NCBI GenBank assembly: GCA_947474165.1
Contig: CANJHO010000005.1
Span: forward strand, 1-56,076
Direction of reading: 5' to 3'
DNA length: 56,076 nt
Origin: Legionellaceae bacterium
GTDB lineage: Bacteria > Pseudomonadota > Gammaproteobacteria > Legionellales > Legionellaceae
Shown here: positions 8,180 to 18,400 of the stretch, piece after piece
How positions within the stretch are numbered: the first letter of the stretch is position 1
Layout of the letters: each line of letters starts with the position of its first letter
Made by a program: the position numbers and the translations under genes
The notes under the pieces: model-generated
Databases searched by the model: none
What the model was told of the DNA's origin: nothing
What the model saw: the letters and a program-made list of their open reading frames with translations, nothing else

Positions 8180-8221
8180 AATGCCTGAAAAACAGTAGGA
8201 TTTGACAGTTTTTCAGGCATT
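8180..8221. terminator. bidirectional hairpin terminator
   Basis: AATGCCTGAAAAAC and GTTTTTCAGGCATT form a perfect 14-bp stem with a 14-base loop. T-rich tracts leave both sides, so it may end transcripts from the esterase gene on the minus strand and from the structured RNA on the plus strand. Confidence 0.7.
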
Positions 8222-8272
8222 TTAGGGTGACAATAGCTATTTTTTCCAAGTGTTCACTGAGTAACTGCTATA

Positions 8273-9811
8273 TTAAGCCTCACCTGGTCCACACCTCATA
8301 TATGTATCTTTGTTTAGTGGAGAACATTTTTTAAATGCCGGATTTTCTTGGCCCTTCAAATACGTGTTAAAAAACTGAACCAAATAGGTGTTGATGGAGT
8401 CGGTTATTTCCCAACCATTTCCGGTGCCAAGGGCTCCGGCCATTAAATCTATAAGTGATGCAACTATTTTCCTAATAGGGGCAATTTCAGAATCTGATAA
8501 TGACTCGACAGGTTTATTCGGCAAGGCAGATAGGGCCTTCGGCAAACCATTGATCCTATTGATATCGAAATATCCGGTTAGGTCAACTTGATTGGGAATG
8601 TTAACATGCGCAAGCAGGTGCCATGTATTTTCTTGTTTAAATAATACATACGTCATCATTTTATGAAAACCCATGGTGTCTTTTTTGGTAGGAGAATGTG
8701 ACATCAGTTTGAAATCAAATGTTGTGTTCAATTGTTGTTTTTTTGAATTGTTCATATAAGCCGTATACGCGGGTTGATACTGCAAGGTCGACGAATCAGA
8801 AAAATTCATGTGCTTGCTGTAACCAAGAGATTGCTCATTAGGAGAAATTCCGATCAAATATCCGTTTTGTCCTAATTTAAAGATAACCGGAAGATGGGAT
8901 GAAATGAGCTGGTTCATTGAGCTTATTTGATACATCGCGGGAATGCTAAGGAGTTTCATTGAGTGCCCTTTGAAGTCTCCGATATCTAGAGGAACAATCG
9001 CTTTAAACCAGCTTGGATGGGTGTAGGCGACATTAGATAATGTCCATGCTCCGATCGAATGCCCAAATGCACCTATATGCTTCAAATCCATACTGGAGAA
9101 GAAGCTGTTTTCAGTATGAATTTCCTGTAGTTTATTATATACATAAACTACATCCTGAGTTTGTAAAGGAACAAATATCTCCTCGACGGCCTTGCTTGGG
9201 TCAGTTACCTTTGAAAGGTCTGACGACTTAACAACATGGCCATCAGGCAAAGCAACCAGATTAATAAATGGCGTGCTGATACCCACAACTATATAACCCT
9301 GACTGACTAATTCTGTAATAAAATTTTCATACTCCTCTGCTGGGCAACCAAATCCTGGGCTAAATAATAACACTGGGAATTGTTTACCTTTTATAATTAC
9401 CGCTTTTTCTAAGGAGAAACTTTTGATTTTAGTTAACTGTTCAAGTTCAGACTTAGAAATAGCTGGGAGTTGCTTTAGTATGTCTTGTTGTACAGATTTT
9501 ATAAATGGAGGGTAGTAAGATGAACCTGGTTGGTGTTGTGTCTTGGTGGGGTAATAAATACGCGCTACTATTTCATGACAATGTTTAGCATTCCCTGGAC
9601 TGAAATCTGCCTGATTTTTACCGTTAAAATTAACATCGGGACAAGCATTTTGATTAACCCAATGAAAATTCTCGAAACCAACACCATATTGTCCTGTTGG
9701 TTTTTTTAGATAATTTGTTTTATTTGGTGGATCGGCGCTAAATAGGCTATCAGAGTACCCAATCATAGAAAGCAATAAGCCGAAAGTAAAAATAACAAGC
9801 TTTGATTTCAT
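8273..9811 (-). CDS. secreted PAF-acetylhydrolase-like esterase
   Basis: The 512-residue protein begins with a signal peptide (MKSKLVIFTFGLLLSMIGYS) and has an alpha/beta-hydrolase core resembling platelet-activating-factor acetylhydrolase (isoform II). An FPVLLFSPGFGCPAEEY oxyanion region lies near residue 145 and the nucleophile elbow GHSIGA near residue 252, followed by IVPLDIGD. The expected activity is hydrolysis of short or oxidised phospholipid acyl chains outside the cytoplasm. A C-terminal scrap of a paralogue sits at 30902-31030, so the family has moved within this element. Confidence 0.75.
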   Translation of the reverse strand: MKSKLVIFTFGLLLSMIGYSDSLFSADPPNKTNYLKKPTGQYGVGFENFHWVNQNACPDVNFNGKNQADFSPGNAKHCHEIVARIYYPTKTQHQPGSSYYPPFIKSVQQDILKQLPAISKSELEQLTKIKSFSLEKAVIIKGKQFPVLLFSPGFGCPAEEYENFITELVSQGYIVVGISTPFINLVALPDGHVVKSSDLSKVTDPSKAVEEIFVPLQTQDVVYVYNKLQEIHTENSFFSSMDLKHIGAFGHSIGAWTLSNVAYTHPSWFKAIVPLDIGDFKGHSMKLLSIPAMYQISSMNQLISSHLPVIFKLGQNGYLIGISPNEQSLGYSKHMNFSDSSTLQYQPAYTAYMNNSKKQQLNTTFDFKLMSHSPTKKDTMGFHKMMTYVLFKQENTWHLLAHVNIPNQVDLTGYFDINRINGLPKALSALPNKPVESLSDSEIAPIRKIVASLIDLMAGALGTGNGWEITDSINTYLVQFFNTYLKGQENPAFKKCSPLNKDTYMRCGPGEA

Positions 9812-9953
9812 ACAACTCCTAGAGTTTATTTGATTTCTTAAAGCATCGTCTGCGGACTATTAATAAATACTAGTCTCTAATCCTTGCCCTGTCTATAATA
9901 ACTGGGGGGACGAATGCTGGTATGCACTGGAATGGGTGTGACAGCGACCGCGG

Positions 9954-9976
9954 TTATCCACAAAATCAGTGGATAA
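9954..9976. promoter_or_regulatory. inverted pair of DnaA-box-like 9-mers
   Basis: TTATCCACA at 9954-9962 is a perfect consensus DnaA box, and GTGGATAA at 9969-9976 is its mirror (TTATCCACT on the other strand). Together they form an 8-bp inverted repeat in the gap between the esterase and integrase genes. They could serve replication of an excised element or simply form a hairpin. Confidence 0.45.
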
Positions 9977-10107
9977 CGTATCTAACATCTTGGGTAACCC
10001 TATGACTAGAAAGGATAGTCAACGAAAAATTGAATTAATGCGATCTGTTTTTAAACTACCAACACCGATCGAAATTGTATTGAATCGTTATTTTTTGATC
10101 AAAAATG

Positions 10108-11004
10108 TCAGCCTAAATAAATTTTAGAAATTTGAATCCTTGAGTGGCCCATAGCGAAGCTAATAAGCTGTCGTGCTCGTCTATCAAGCGCTTTTTCAGC
10201 ATTACTCATTTCAGTAAATTTTTTCCCACCCGCCATCGGGCAAATGAGCCCTTGCTTATGGGGATCATAATATTGAGTGAGCTCCTGATATCGTCGTTGT
10301 GCATATGCGTACCGCAATCCATGCAATTTACAAATTCCCATCGATTTTGCTTCGGATTGATAATGATTTAAATGTTGTTTATACGTTCTACTATTTGGAA
10401 TCAAGGATTCACCGGGTTGTACTAATGAAGCAACTTTATTCAACCACTGTATTTGTTCAGGATTAGTAATGTTGATAGTTCGACCAATGCCGCCTTTTGT
10501 CCAACTGGGTTTGAGGAAAATAGCATTTCCATGTAGAGCCTCGCTTAATGTGAATTTCATTGATTCTTCACGACGAAGCCCAAACAATGCTTGGCCTTCG
10601 ATTGATAGGCGTATATAGGGATCAGTGCATTTTGAGTAATCAATTTTATAGATGGCCTTATTGACTCCGGTTGTAGAACGCGCATCAATCTTGTATTCAG
10701 CATTTGTGGGTTTTATTAGCTTAGAATTATTGAGCAGGGTGGCAACGTTGCGTAGTTTAGACATGTAATTTTTAATGGTTCCAGGATTTTTGTCTTGTGA
10801 TTTCCAATGATCAACCAGCGCGTAAATATGCTTTGCCTGTAATCCTTTAACGTGTCCTACTTTATATCCCAATTCATGCAGGTCTTTGATGCAGCGAAAT
10901 AGCATGTGGCGCATGTCTGCCTGACTGGCATATGATGAGTCATGGGCTTTTTTGGCCAATTCATTGATGGAGTATTTGGCACTTCTTAATTTGGTATTAC
11001 TCAT
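10108..11004 (-). CDS. tyrosine recombinase/integrase, apparently active
   Basis: The 298-residue protein has a SAM-like core-binding region (about residues 10-95) and a catalytic domain with all expected residues: Arg in FGLRREES (about 144), Lys in SWTKGG (about 170), HGLR (about 229), GHS (about 285) and the nucleophile Tyr in SKIYLG near the C-terminus. It resembles the integrase family found in proteobacterial islands. It probably catalyses site-specific integration or excision. It overlaps the upstream recombinase-like gene by 8 bp. Confidence 0.85.
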   Translation of the reverse strand: MSNTKLRSAKYSINELAKKAHDSSYASQADMRHMLFRCIKDLHELGYKVGHVKGLQAKHIYALVDHWKSQDKNPGTIKNYMSKLRNVATLLNNSKLIKPTNAEYKIDARSTTGVNKAIYKIDYSKCTDPYIRLSIEGQALFGLRREESMKFTLSEALHGNAIFLKPSWTKGGIGRTINITNPEQIQWLNKVASLVQPGESLIPNSRTYKQHLNHYQSEAKSMGICKLHGLRYAYAQRRYQELTQYYDPHKQGLICPMAGGKKFTEMSNAEKALDRRARQLISFAMGHSRIQISKIYLG

Positions 11005-11803
11005 TGAGATAACGCCATAGTGTCATTCTTGTTTTTAACCCCATTTCACGCATGATGGTTTGGCAAACAAGATAATTTGATAAGATACCAGTGAGTTGTT
11101 TGTGCATTACTTGCGCATAAACAAAACGATACGTTTTTGAAGGAGGTAATTGAATTTCTTTAAGCTGTGTATTGTAAGCATATCGGAGATAAGGATAACC
11201 ATAGCTCGTACTCAAATCCTGGCTTGCTTTACATAACGTTTTAAACGATTTAATAATTTCTACTTGCTTATCATTTCGTATGGGAATAACTCTATCTTGG
11301 CTATTAGTCGCAATGTTACGTGTTATCCAAATGGAATCCTCTTGAAGATGGATGTCTGGAATCAGGCTCATGGCTTCGCCGACCGTCAACCCAAATTCAG
11401 TTTGAAATTCAAATATGATTTTTGCGATAGGATTTGAGAATTTTTGCATAATATCGATGGGGATGTGAATTATCCGTTGGCGGCTTTTCTGCTTACTGAT
11501 ACCTAGGCTTTTGTTATCAATATCCGGTATACAATTCCCGATATTTTGCAAAAAACATCGAATAACCGTCATATAATTCATGATGGTTGTGGATTTGTAT
11601 TTTTCTTTCTTCCAATACAGAACAAGCTTCTGAAGATGCTCACTCGTTAGAGCATGCCATTTGCCTGGAACACATTCGATATGAAATAAATCACGTATTA
11701 CTTTATACAACACATAGTATCGGTGTTTTCTTGTACGATAAGATCCCGTGTGGTGGTGCCGAAAATAATTGTCTACTTCTTGCCTGAGTTTGTGTTTTCG
11801 CAT
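10997..11803 (-). CDS. degenerate tyrosine-recombinase-like protein
   Basis: This 268-residue protein has the same general layout as the integrase downstream: an N-terminal helical domain with YKSTTIMNYMTVIRCFL and a catalytic-fold segment with FQTEFGLTVGEAMSL. The motif that should read FGLRREE lacks the catalytic Arg. No HxxR or terminal Tyr-Leu-Gly motif is seen at the matching place, so I expect no strand-transfer activity. Its 8-bp overlap with the active integrase suggests the two are made together. It may be an accessory DNA-binding partner or a decaying duplicate. Confidence 0.65.
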   Translation of the reverse strand: MRKHKLRQEVDNYFRHHHTGSYRTRKHRYYVLYKVIRDLFHIECVPGKWHALTSEHLQKLVLYWKKEKYKSTTIMNYMTVIRCFLQNIGNCIPDIDNKSLGISKQKSRQRIIHIPIDIMQKFSNPIAKIIFEFQTEFGLTVGEAMSLIPDIHLQEDSIWITRNIATNSQDRVIPIRNDKQVEIIKSFKTLCKASQDLSTSYGYPYLRYAYNTQLKEIQLPPSKTYRFVYAQVMHKQLTGILSNYLVCQTIMREMGLKTRMTLWRYLNE

Positions 11804-12032
11804 GAACAGTACCTATATATCAATATCACTATTTGCCCTGGGATAAGATGAGTGTTAGTAGAGCGGCCTACTATGAAGTAGTACCAGGCTAGGCCTCAAG
11901 GCTCAGTTCAGGGGCAAATCAGTTATAAATTACTAACTTATTTGACCGGTTTTCTAGGTGTGACTATTTCCTCCTTTTTTTGAAATGGTTTTTAGGGGCG
12001 AGCAACTATAAACAACTGTGTCGCTGAAAGGT

Positions 12033-12226
12033 CAATACGAAAAGGTATTGTGATGTTCAAATCCACAAGGGATTTGCGCTGCATGGGTTTGCAGCGGGTC
12101 CTGAAGAGAAATCAGGTGATGGGTGGGTTCCCGACTAGACGCTCTGCCACGAGATTTGGGAATGATGGTGGCTATTCACAAGACCATTTATGGTTTCACC
12201 TGGGTTTCACAGGATCATCAGTTGTG
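12033..12226 (+). ncRNA. structured repeat element, copy 2
   Basis: Four hairpins with sequences unrelated to those of copy 1 (CAATAC-gaaaag-GTATTG, AAATCC-acaag-GGATTT, CGCTGCA-tgggtt-TGCAGCG, CCTGA-agagaaa-TCAGG) precede the shared core at 12125-12226. In the core the stem AGACCAT/ATGGTTT replaces AGACC/GGTTT of copy 1, and CCTG/CAGG is kept around a changed loop. Keeping architecture while changing sequence is the mark of a structured RNA or a folded DNA site. Confidence 0.6.
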
Positions 12227-12283
12227 TGCGTTGAAATCTTAGCAAAGTGGCTTGGTCCCGGCAAGTGGGTTAGGGATTAAATT

Positions 12284-12314
12284 TTGTATCATCCCGCTGC
12301 GCGTGATGATACAA
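12284..12314. terminator. hairpin, 10-bp perfect stem
   Basis: TTGTATCATC and GATGATACAA pair with an 11-base GC-rich loop. On the minus strand it is followed by AAAATTTAAT rather than a T run, so it is only a possible terminator downstream of the giant gene. Confidence 0.4.
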
Positions 12315-12360
12315 GATAGCTTAAGGGGTTGATTTTGTTTTAAAATTTTGCAGTCCTTCG

Positions 12361-12396
12361 GCTGCGTCACTGCAGATAAATCTTCAGTGACGCAGC
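12361..12396. terminator. hairpin, 12-bp perfect stem, after the giant gene
   Basis: GCTGCGTCACTG and CAGTGACGCAGC enclose a 12-base loop, 100 bp past the stop of the 3261-residue gene. No clear T tract follows on either strand. It may protect the 3' end of the long transcript or pause polymerase. Confidence 0.5.
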
Positions 12397-12495
12397 ACTC
12401 TCACCCCCAAGATTTTTTCAATTATTTAAATCTCATACTCGATCTTCGAGTTATAGTTAAGCAGATCCCCAGCCGACCTACTCAACCAGACATTT

Positions 12496-15400
12496 TTAGT
12501 ATCCTAACCGATAATAAAGTTCTGCATACTCATCTTCAGTAATATCCCCAATATTTGCAGACTCCGAATCTTGAGGCACCCCTAAGAGATCAGCTCCAAA
12601 ACCCCAAGTCAAATCTGCGCCAGTAGCTGCAAGTGCTCCGCCAACAAGCGAAGCAGCAGCAATACAGCTAGGCACTGAAATTGCTGCTGCTGGTGGGAAA
12701 GCTGCTCCAAGAGCACTGCAAGGTTGTATCGCCAATCCACCAACTGTCATACCACCATAATAAGCGGCACCTAATAAAGAAGCTTGGTGTGCAGACTCAA
12801 GCCATGGAGTATCACTATTCATAATCTCATAACCTGCATGCCCAACTGCCACTGCGGTTCCTGCAAGACCCAAGCCTTGAATAACACGAATCGTTGGAAC
12901 TGACATGGCACTCATGCTAGACACGCCAGTTTCAGGAATGGAATAAACCCCTATTGGTTTTAAATGCTGGTTAGGGTCACTTATGATAGCTAAATTGTAG
13001 CTATATTGTGTGGAAGAGAACGTAGGATCGGGATGCATATAATAACGTCCACGTGCTATACGAACTTGACCCTCATATTTAATAGCGTCAAAACCAGCAT
13101 TGAGTGCCTTTTTGTACTCAGACGACCGAGTTCTGACTGGTATTGATTCAGATGTATCATAAATTTTTATTTTTCTTGAAAGACTATATGCTAACGTTCG
13201 AGTCCCTTCTACTTCCAAGGCAGAAAATCCTTCTTGCGCAACATAAAATGCTTTTCCCCCAAATAAATTGCTAGGATGCGACTCTAAACGAACTCCATCC
13301 CTTAAAATAGAATTAACTCCCTGCTTATTAGTTGTATGTGAAACGAGTGGATTAAAAAATCTCATACCATCTGCAAACATACCTGCACCAGCAGCAGGCA
13401 GAGCCGCATCACGCGCTTGGTTAAACAGAGTAAATGGCGTTTGTTGTAATCCTTTGACTACCGGGGTCATGTCCATGGATCTCGATGGGGTATCCGTCGC
13501 GGGTTGTGCAGCCTCCGCCGACGGAATAAGTAGTGATACTAGCTTTCCTAAAACAAAGGTTTGACCACTTTGCGTTGTTGCTGGCGCTGGCGCTAATTGA
13601 AAAGGCTCTTTAAATATTCCATTCTTACCCTTATCCCAGTTTCTCATAACCGACACATCTTCCGGTGCGATAGGTCGCAATAAAACACTACTATCTGTGC
13701 CATAGACCGTGTGCATTTCATTTAGCTTACTAATTTCAAGGCGATTGCAACCACCATATTTAGATAAAAACAAATCGTCCGCCAAATAAATTGCATAATG
13801 TCTAACACGCCCTACAGAATCTAACAAAGCGACAGCATCTCCTGGTGCTGGCTGTGATTCGCCATAAGGAATATAAAATTGCTTCTCAACGGTTAGCTCA
13901 TTAGGAGTAAAGTTGAAACCGTGCGCTGCTCGAATAAAATCCTGACACCTCCATTCAGTAACAGGATGCTCTGCTTTAAGAAAATGGAGAATATTCTGAA
14001 CTATAGGCGCTGGTAAATTAATAGGGTCACAGGTATGCCCATAATTTTCTTCCTGACATATTAAGAGCCTCTGAGTTTGTTCAATGGTATTATTTAACGA
14101 CTGTAATAGGTTTTCCTCAAGAATAGACCTGTTCTTATCTTTTACCAAAACTTTTGAATGAATAGGCTCGCAGAGGCCTGTTAACTGAACTTTACCTTCC
14201 CTTTCCTGAACGTCTGAAGGCACTATCCGTAATAATTGACAAGCCGGATCTTGTTCGCAAGCAGCAACTTTAGACATTTTTTCTTGTGTCAGTATAGTTG
14301 CTATAGTGCCAACTGGCAGTGCGGTCATTTGATTCGTTGAAGGAGAGACAACCGCTGTTTGTACTCCAGAACCTGAAGGCTTTATGGTTACTGATGGAGA
14401 AGACGCCATTTGATTAATGGCAACTGATCCCGCCAAATTCATAGGTTCTAACGCGGGTGGGAAAGGCGTCCTCAATGATCCCGTGTCACGGGCAACACCT
14501 GAAATTGAATCTGCCACCGATTGCCTGTCAAGTCTCGAAGTCAAAAAACCACCGGGTGGTGTCTTTGCTGAGTCCGCACAGCGAAACACGGTTCGCTGGT
14601 TTATATCATCTTGATAGACTGTTTTTGGACAATGCCCCATTTCTGCAGATGCCGTTTGACTCATAGCATTAGTTGCAGCCTCCGCCGACGGAATAAGGAG
14701 TGATACTAGCTCTCCTATAGCAGAGGTCCCGTCTGTTTTCTGAGGATTACTAAACAAAAAATCAGTAAGCGAACCATTTTGTATAGGTCCATAGATTTCT
14801 GTCGCAAAGGAACCACCACCCATATAGCCCAAAACCGATCCAGCAAGCCCACCGACAACACCGCAAACCGGAGGACCATAAGGGCCAAAAGGCACGCACA
14901 TTTCAGCAGACGCTGCCGCTAGCCTACTACCGACTGCAAAAGCCCCACTCCAGCCTCCAGCAATACGAGCGCTTTCAAGCCCTAAAATGTCATAGTTGTT
15001 AGATTTTAAGCTGTCCATATAGGCATTGAATAAACTTACGCCATCAACGATAGCGCCAGCTGCAGTAGCGGCTTGACTTAACATTTTTGCGTATTGAAAA
15101 ATTTGAACGTCTAAAGGTAATCTATAATTTGGGTTAGGAATAAATGTCTTTGTCACCTTACGCTGAGTGAAAGGCCCCACCCCTTCAGTCTCAAAAAAAC
15201 TACTTAACTTAACAGTCCAAGCTCCTTTAATATCTTGAGGTCTTATTTTATAGGGTACGGCTTTTTCTCCCTCCCCACGAACCGACATACCCCAATCTGA
15301 AGCATCAATTTGATTTTTATACGGTTCTAATGCGGTTAGTACATCAATGGCCTGCGGCTGAGGGTTAATTTGATAAAGAAACAACTCATTTTTCTTTGAT

Positions 15401-18400
15401 ACTCGAGGAAAGTTGGCAGCAGCACTTTTTGAAGTCGAGGTAGAAATATAGGCACTATCTTCTATTGTATATACTGTATCAGAAGGTAATGCATGAGCTC
15501 TCAAGTCTGTATTATTACCACGAGCAGAAAACCCGTTGTCAAAGACTTCTGCTGGCAATCCACTCGAGCCGCGATATAAAAAATGAATTTTATTTTCAGC
15601 GGATTTTGCCTTGCCCGTATTGACAGAAAAGATTGGGATCATGTGTGCACCAGAGGACTCTCTTCGATCAGTGAAATCATCTTGTTTATTGAAGTTCAAG
15701 GTATCACTAATTTTTGCCAATATATTATCGAAGAAACTAGTGTGTTCTTCTGATTTCGGCAACGGATTTATTGAATTAGGAGCAGCCTCCGCCGACGGAA
15801 TAAAGAGTGATACTAATTTTCCTAAAACAGAGGGCTCGCCTGTTTGAGCCACTGCCGGCAAGGGTGAGAAAGGCGTCCTCAATTGTCCCGTTTCACGGGC
15901 AACATCCGAAATTGCATCCGCCACCGATTTCGTGCCGAGTCGCGAAGATAAGGACCCATCGATTGGTGTCTGCGCTGAGTTCGAACAGCCGACCACGGTT
16001 TGCTGGTTTATATCATCTTGATAGACTGTTTTTGGACAATGCGTTCCAGTTTCTGCAGCAGCTTGTGCCGGAGTACCTATTGGATTTGGCGGTGTTTCTG
16101 CTAAGGCCACCGCAATGGCCATGGCATTAGCAGACATCGGTACCGATGGCGCAGTATGCGAGATAACCCCAGTTTTTATTGCAGGACCTGAAGCATTTAT
16201 GGTTGCTGATGGAGGAGACACCATTTGATTGATAGAAAGTGACCCCGCCAAATTCATAGGGTTTAATGGTCCGGAGGGTAAAGGCGTCATCAATGGTTTT
16301 GTAACACCGGCAGCACCTAAAAGTTTGTCAGCAGCGGGATTCTTAGCCGGTGGCGAAGACAAGGACCCATCGATTGGTGTCTGCGCTGAGTTCGAACAAC
16401 CAACCACGGTTTGCTGGTTTACATCATCTTCGTATACTGTTTTTGGACAGTGTTGATTCTGCTTATTTTCAGGACCGTTTTGCATTTTTGCTGGTTTTTG
16501 ATCTGACTTTTTATCTGATTTTTGATCTGATTTTGGAGCTGGTTTTTTAGTGCCAGCACGCGCATTAGCCTTGCTACCCTTCTTGCTGGGCGCAGCTTCG
16601 CCTGGGACATTAACCATTTTTCCTACAGCAAGTGATTCGGCTACATTGATCATTTCTGGCGAGTTTGGGTCTATCGAAAGTGACTCGGCTACACTCATCA
16701 TTTCTGGTAGTTTTTTTGGCGGTTTTGGTTTTGCAGGGGTCAGGGCGTCTGTCACCAGTTTATGCATGCAATCGCCCATCATCAGATCCCCTAGGGGTGC
16801 TACCGTCTCATTACGAAGATAGGCCATAATACAGTGGGTAATTTGCTCAGTGATGCCATTATACAAATTGTCTCTTTGGGTTTTTAGTTCATCGGAAGAT
16901 CTGGCGGGCCCTTTTAAGGGCGGAAGCTTATGGACGATATGGGATAATTTAGCGCTAAATTCATCACAAAAATCATCACAAAGACTCGTGATTTTCTCGA
17001 TAGCACGCACAATGTCTGCAACTTTCAAGGCCGTGCCCAGGACTGGGACTTGGTTTGCGATCCCTTTAAAAATCGATTCGGCCATACTCGCAAATGCATT
17101 TTGTTTGGGATGGATAAGCTTAAAAGCTATTTGGTTAAGTAACTTGGCGTAGTGGTCATTCCCATTTTCGGCATCAACCGCCAAAATTTTATCAATTTGT
17201 TGCTGAAAATCAGGTCGATTAAAGCGGTTTAATAAAGTGCTTCGAACACTGTCTTCTATCTCTTCTTTATAATTAGCAATGACTCCTTTAGCTATACGGT
17301 CAAAACCAATTAATATCGCCTCTCTTATCACGCCAGACTGAACCGCTTGCAGGATCTGCGTTTTAACTGCTGCTGTAAACACGGTATTTCCCGCCGTGCT
17401 TTTAGCCGTTTCCTTAACTGCCGTTTTAACCGCTTCCTTGGCAGTATTTTTAGCTGCGTTTTTAGCAGCAGCACTATCTCGCAGATAATTCATACTCATA
17501 GTCGCCCAAATAATGGCCGTACTAACTATTTTATGGAATTTATAATCTCTCCAATTACAAGCTGTCCCTTCCACCGCACTGCGTATGGCGTATATAATAT
17601 CCGACACACCCATATCAATAAGCATTTTTCCTGCATAGGTATTACCCGTAGCGGTCAGACATGCTCCTATGACAATTTGACAAATGCCTGCAATGACCAC
17701 CAGCCCTCGTCTAATCCAGGCTCCAAATCCTGATTTCTTTTTTGTTTCTTCTTGTTTTTCTTGTAGGTTATATAAACGCGGTAAACCCAGATTATTAAGC
17801 TCTTGAATTTCATCTAAAGGTATGTTGTTCTCATCAAACATACTGCCTAGACTTACTCCTGACGCTAAGACCTCACGTTTGGCATTCTTAAAAAATGATA
17901 TCTCGCCATTAATACGTCCAATGGTTGATCTTAATATTATAATTCGGCGCTGAACTTGTTCTATATTGGCAACCATTGTTTGATTTTGATTGACATAATG
18001 AAGCATCTGAAGATCAGCTTCTAATTTTGGAATGACATGCTCATTGAGCACTGATCTCGCTTTTTTAAGCTCCTTCCAAGCAGCCTGATTATTTTTTTGT
18101 GCACGATAGTAATGCCCTAGCCCGTAGTGCGCGTTAGCCGCAGTTACGGCATGGGGCTCAAGCTCTATCGCTTTTAGATAAGCCGCTTGGGCTAAGCTAA
18201 ACTTCTTAGCATCTTGGCTATACTGATTACCTAATTTGACCCATTGTGCGGGATTTTGTAGGCTACCATGGATATAATTATGTTCAATTTGACGTTTAAA
18301 AACCTCAAAGCTGTCCAGTACCTCTTTTTCATCCACCGTTCTTTTTTTCGCCATGTCTCTAGTGACATTTTTTAACCAAAAACCCCATTGCTCTTCCACT

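Larger units (their letters stand above)
11804..12495. other. gene-free stretch containing structured elements
   Basis: There is no credible gene here. 11804-12030 shows nothing I can name. 12033-12226 is structured repeat copy 2. Two hairpins follow at 12284-12314 and 12361-12396. An open frame at 12050-12280 coincides with the structured repeat and is not believed. Confidence 0.6.

Noticed and set aside
10002..10127. 41-residue plus-strand frame starting MTRKDSQRKI
   Set aside because: It has plausible composition but no ribosome site, and it overlaps the integrase end.
12050..12280. 76-residue plus-strand frame
   Set aside because: It coincides with structured repeat copy 2, and the sister copy is not open in the same way.
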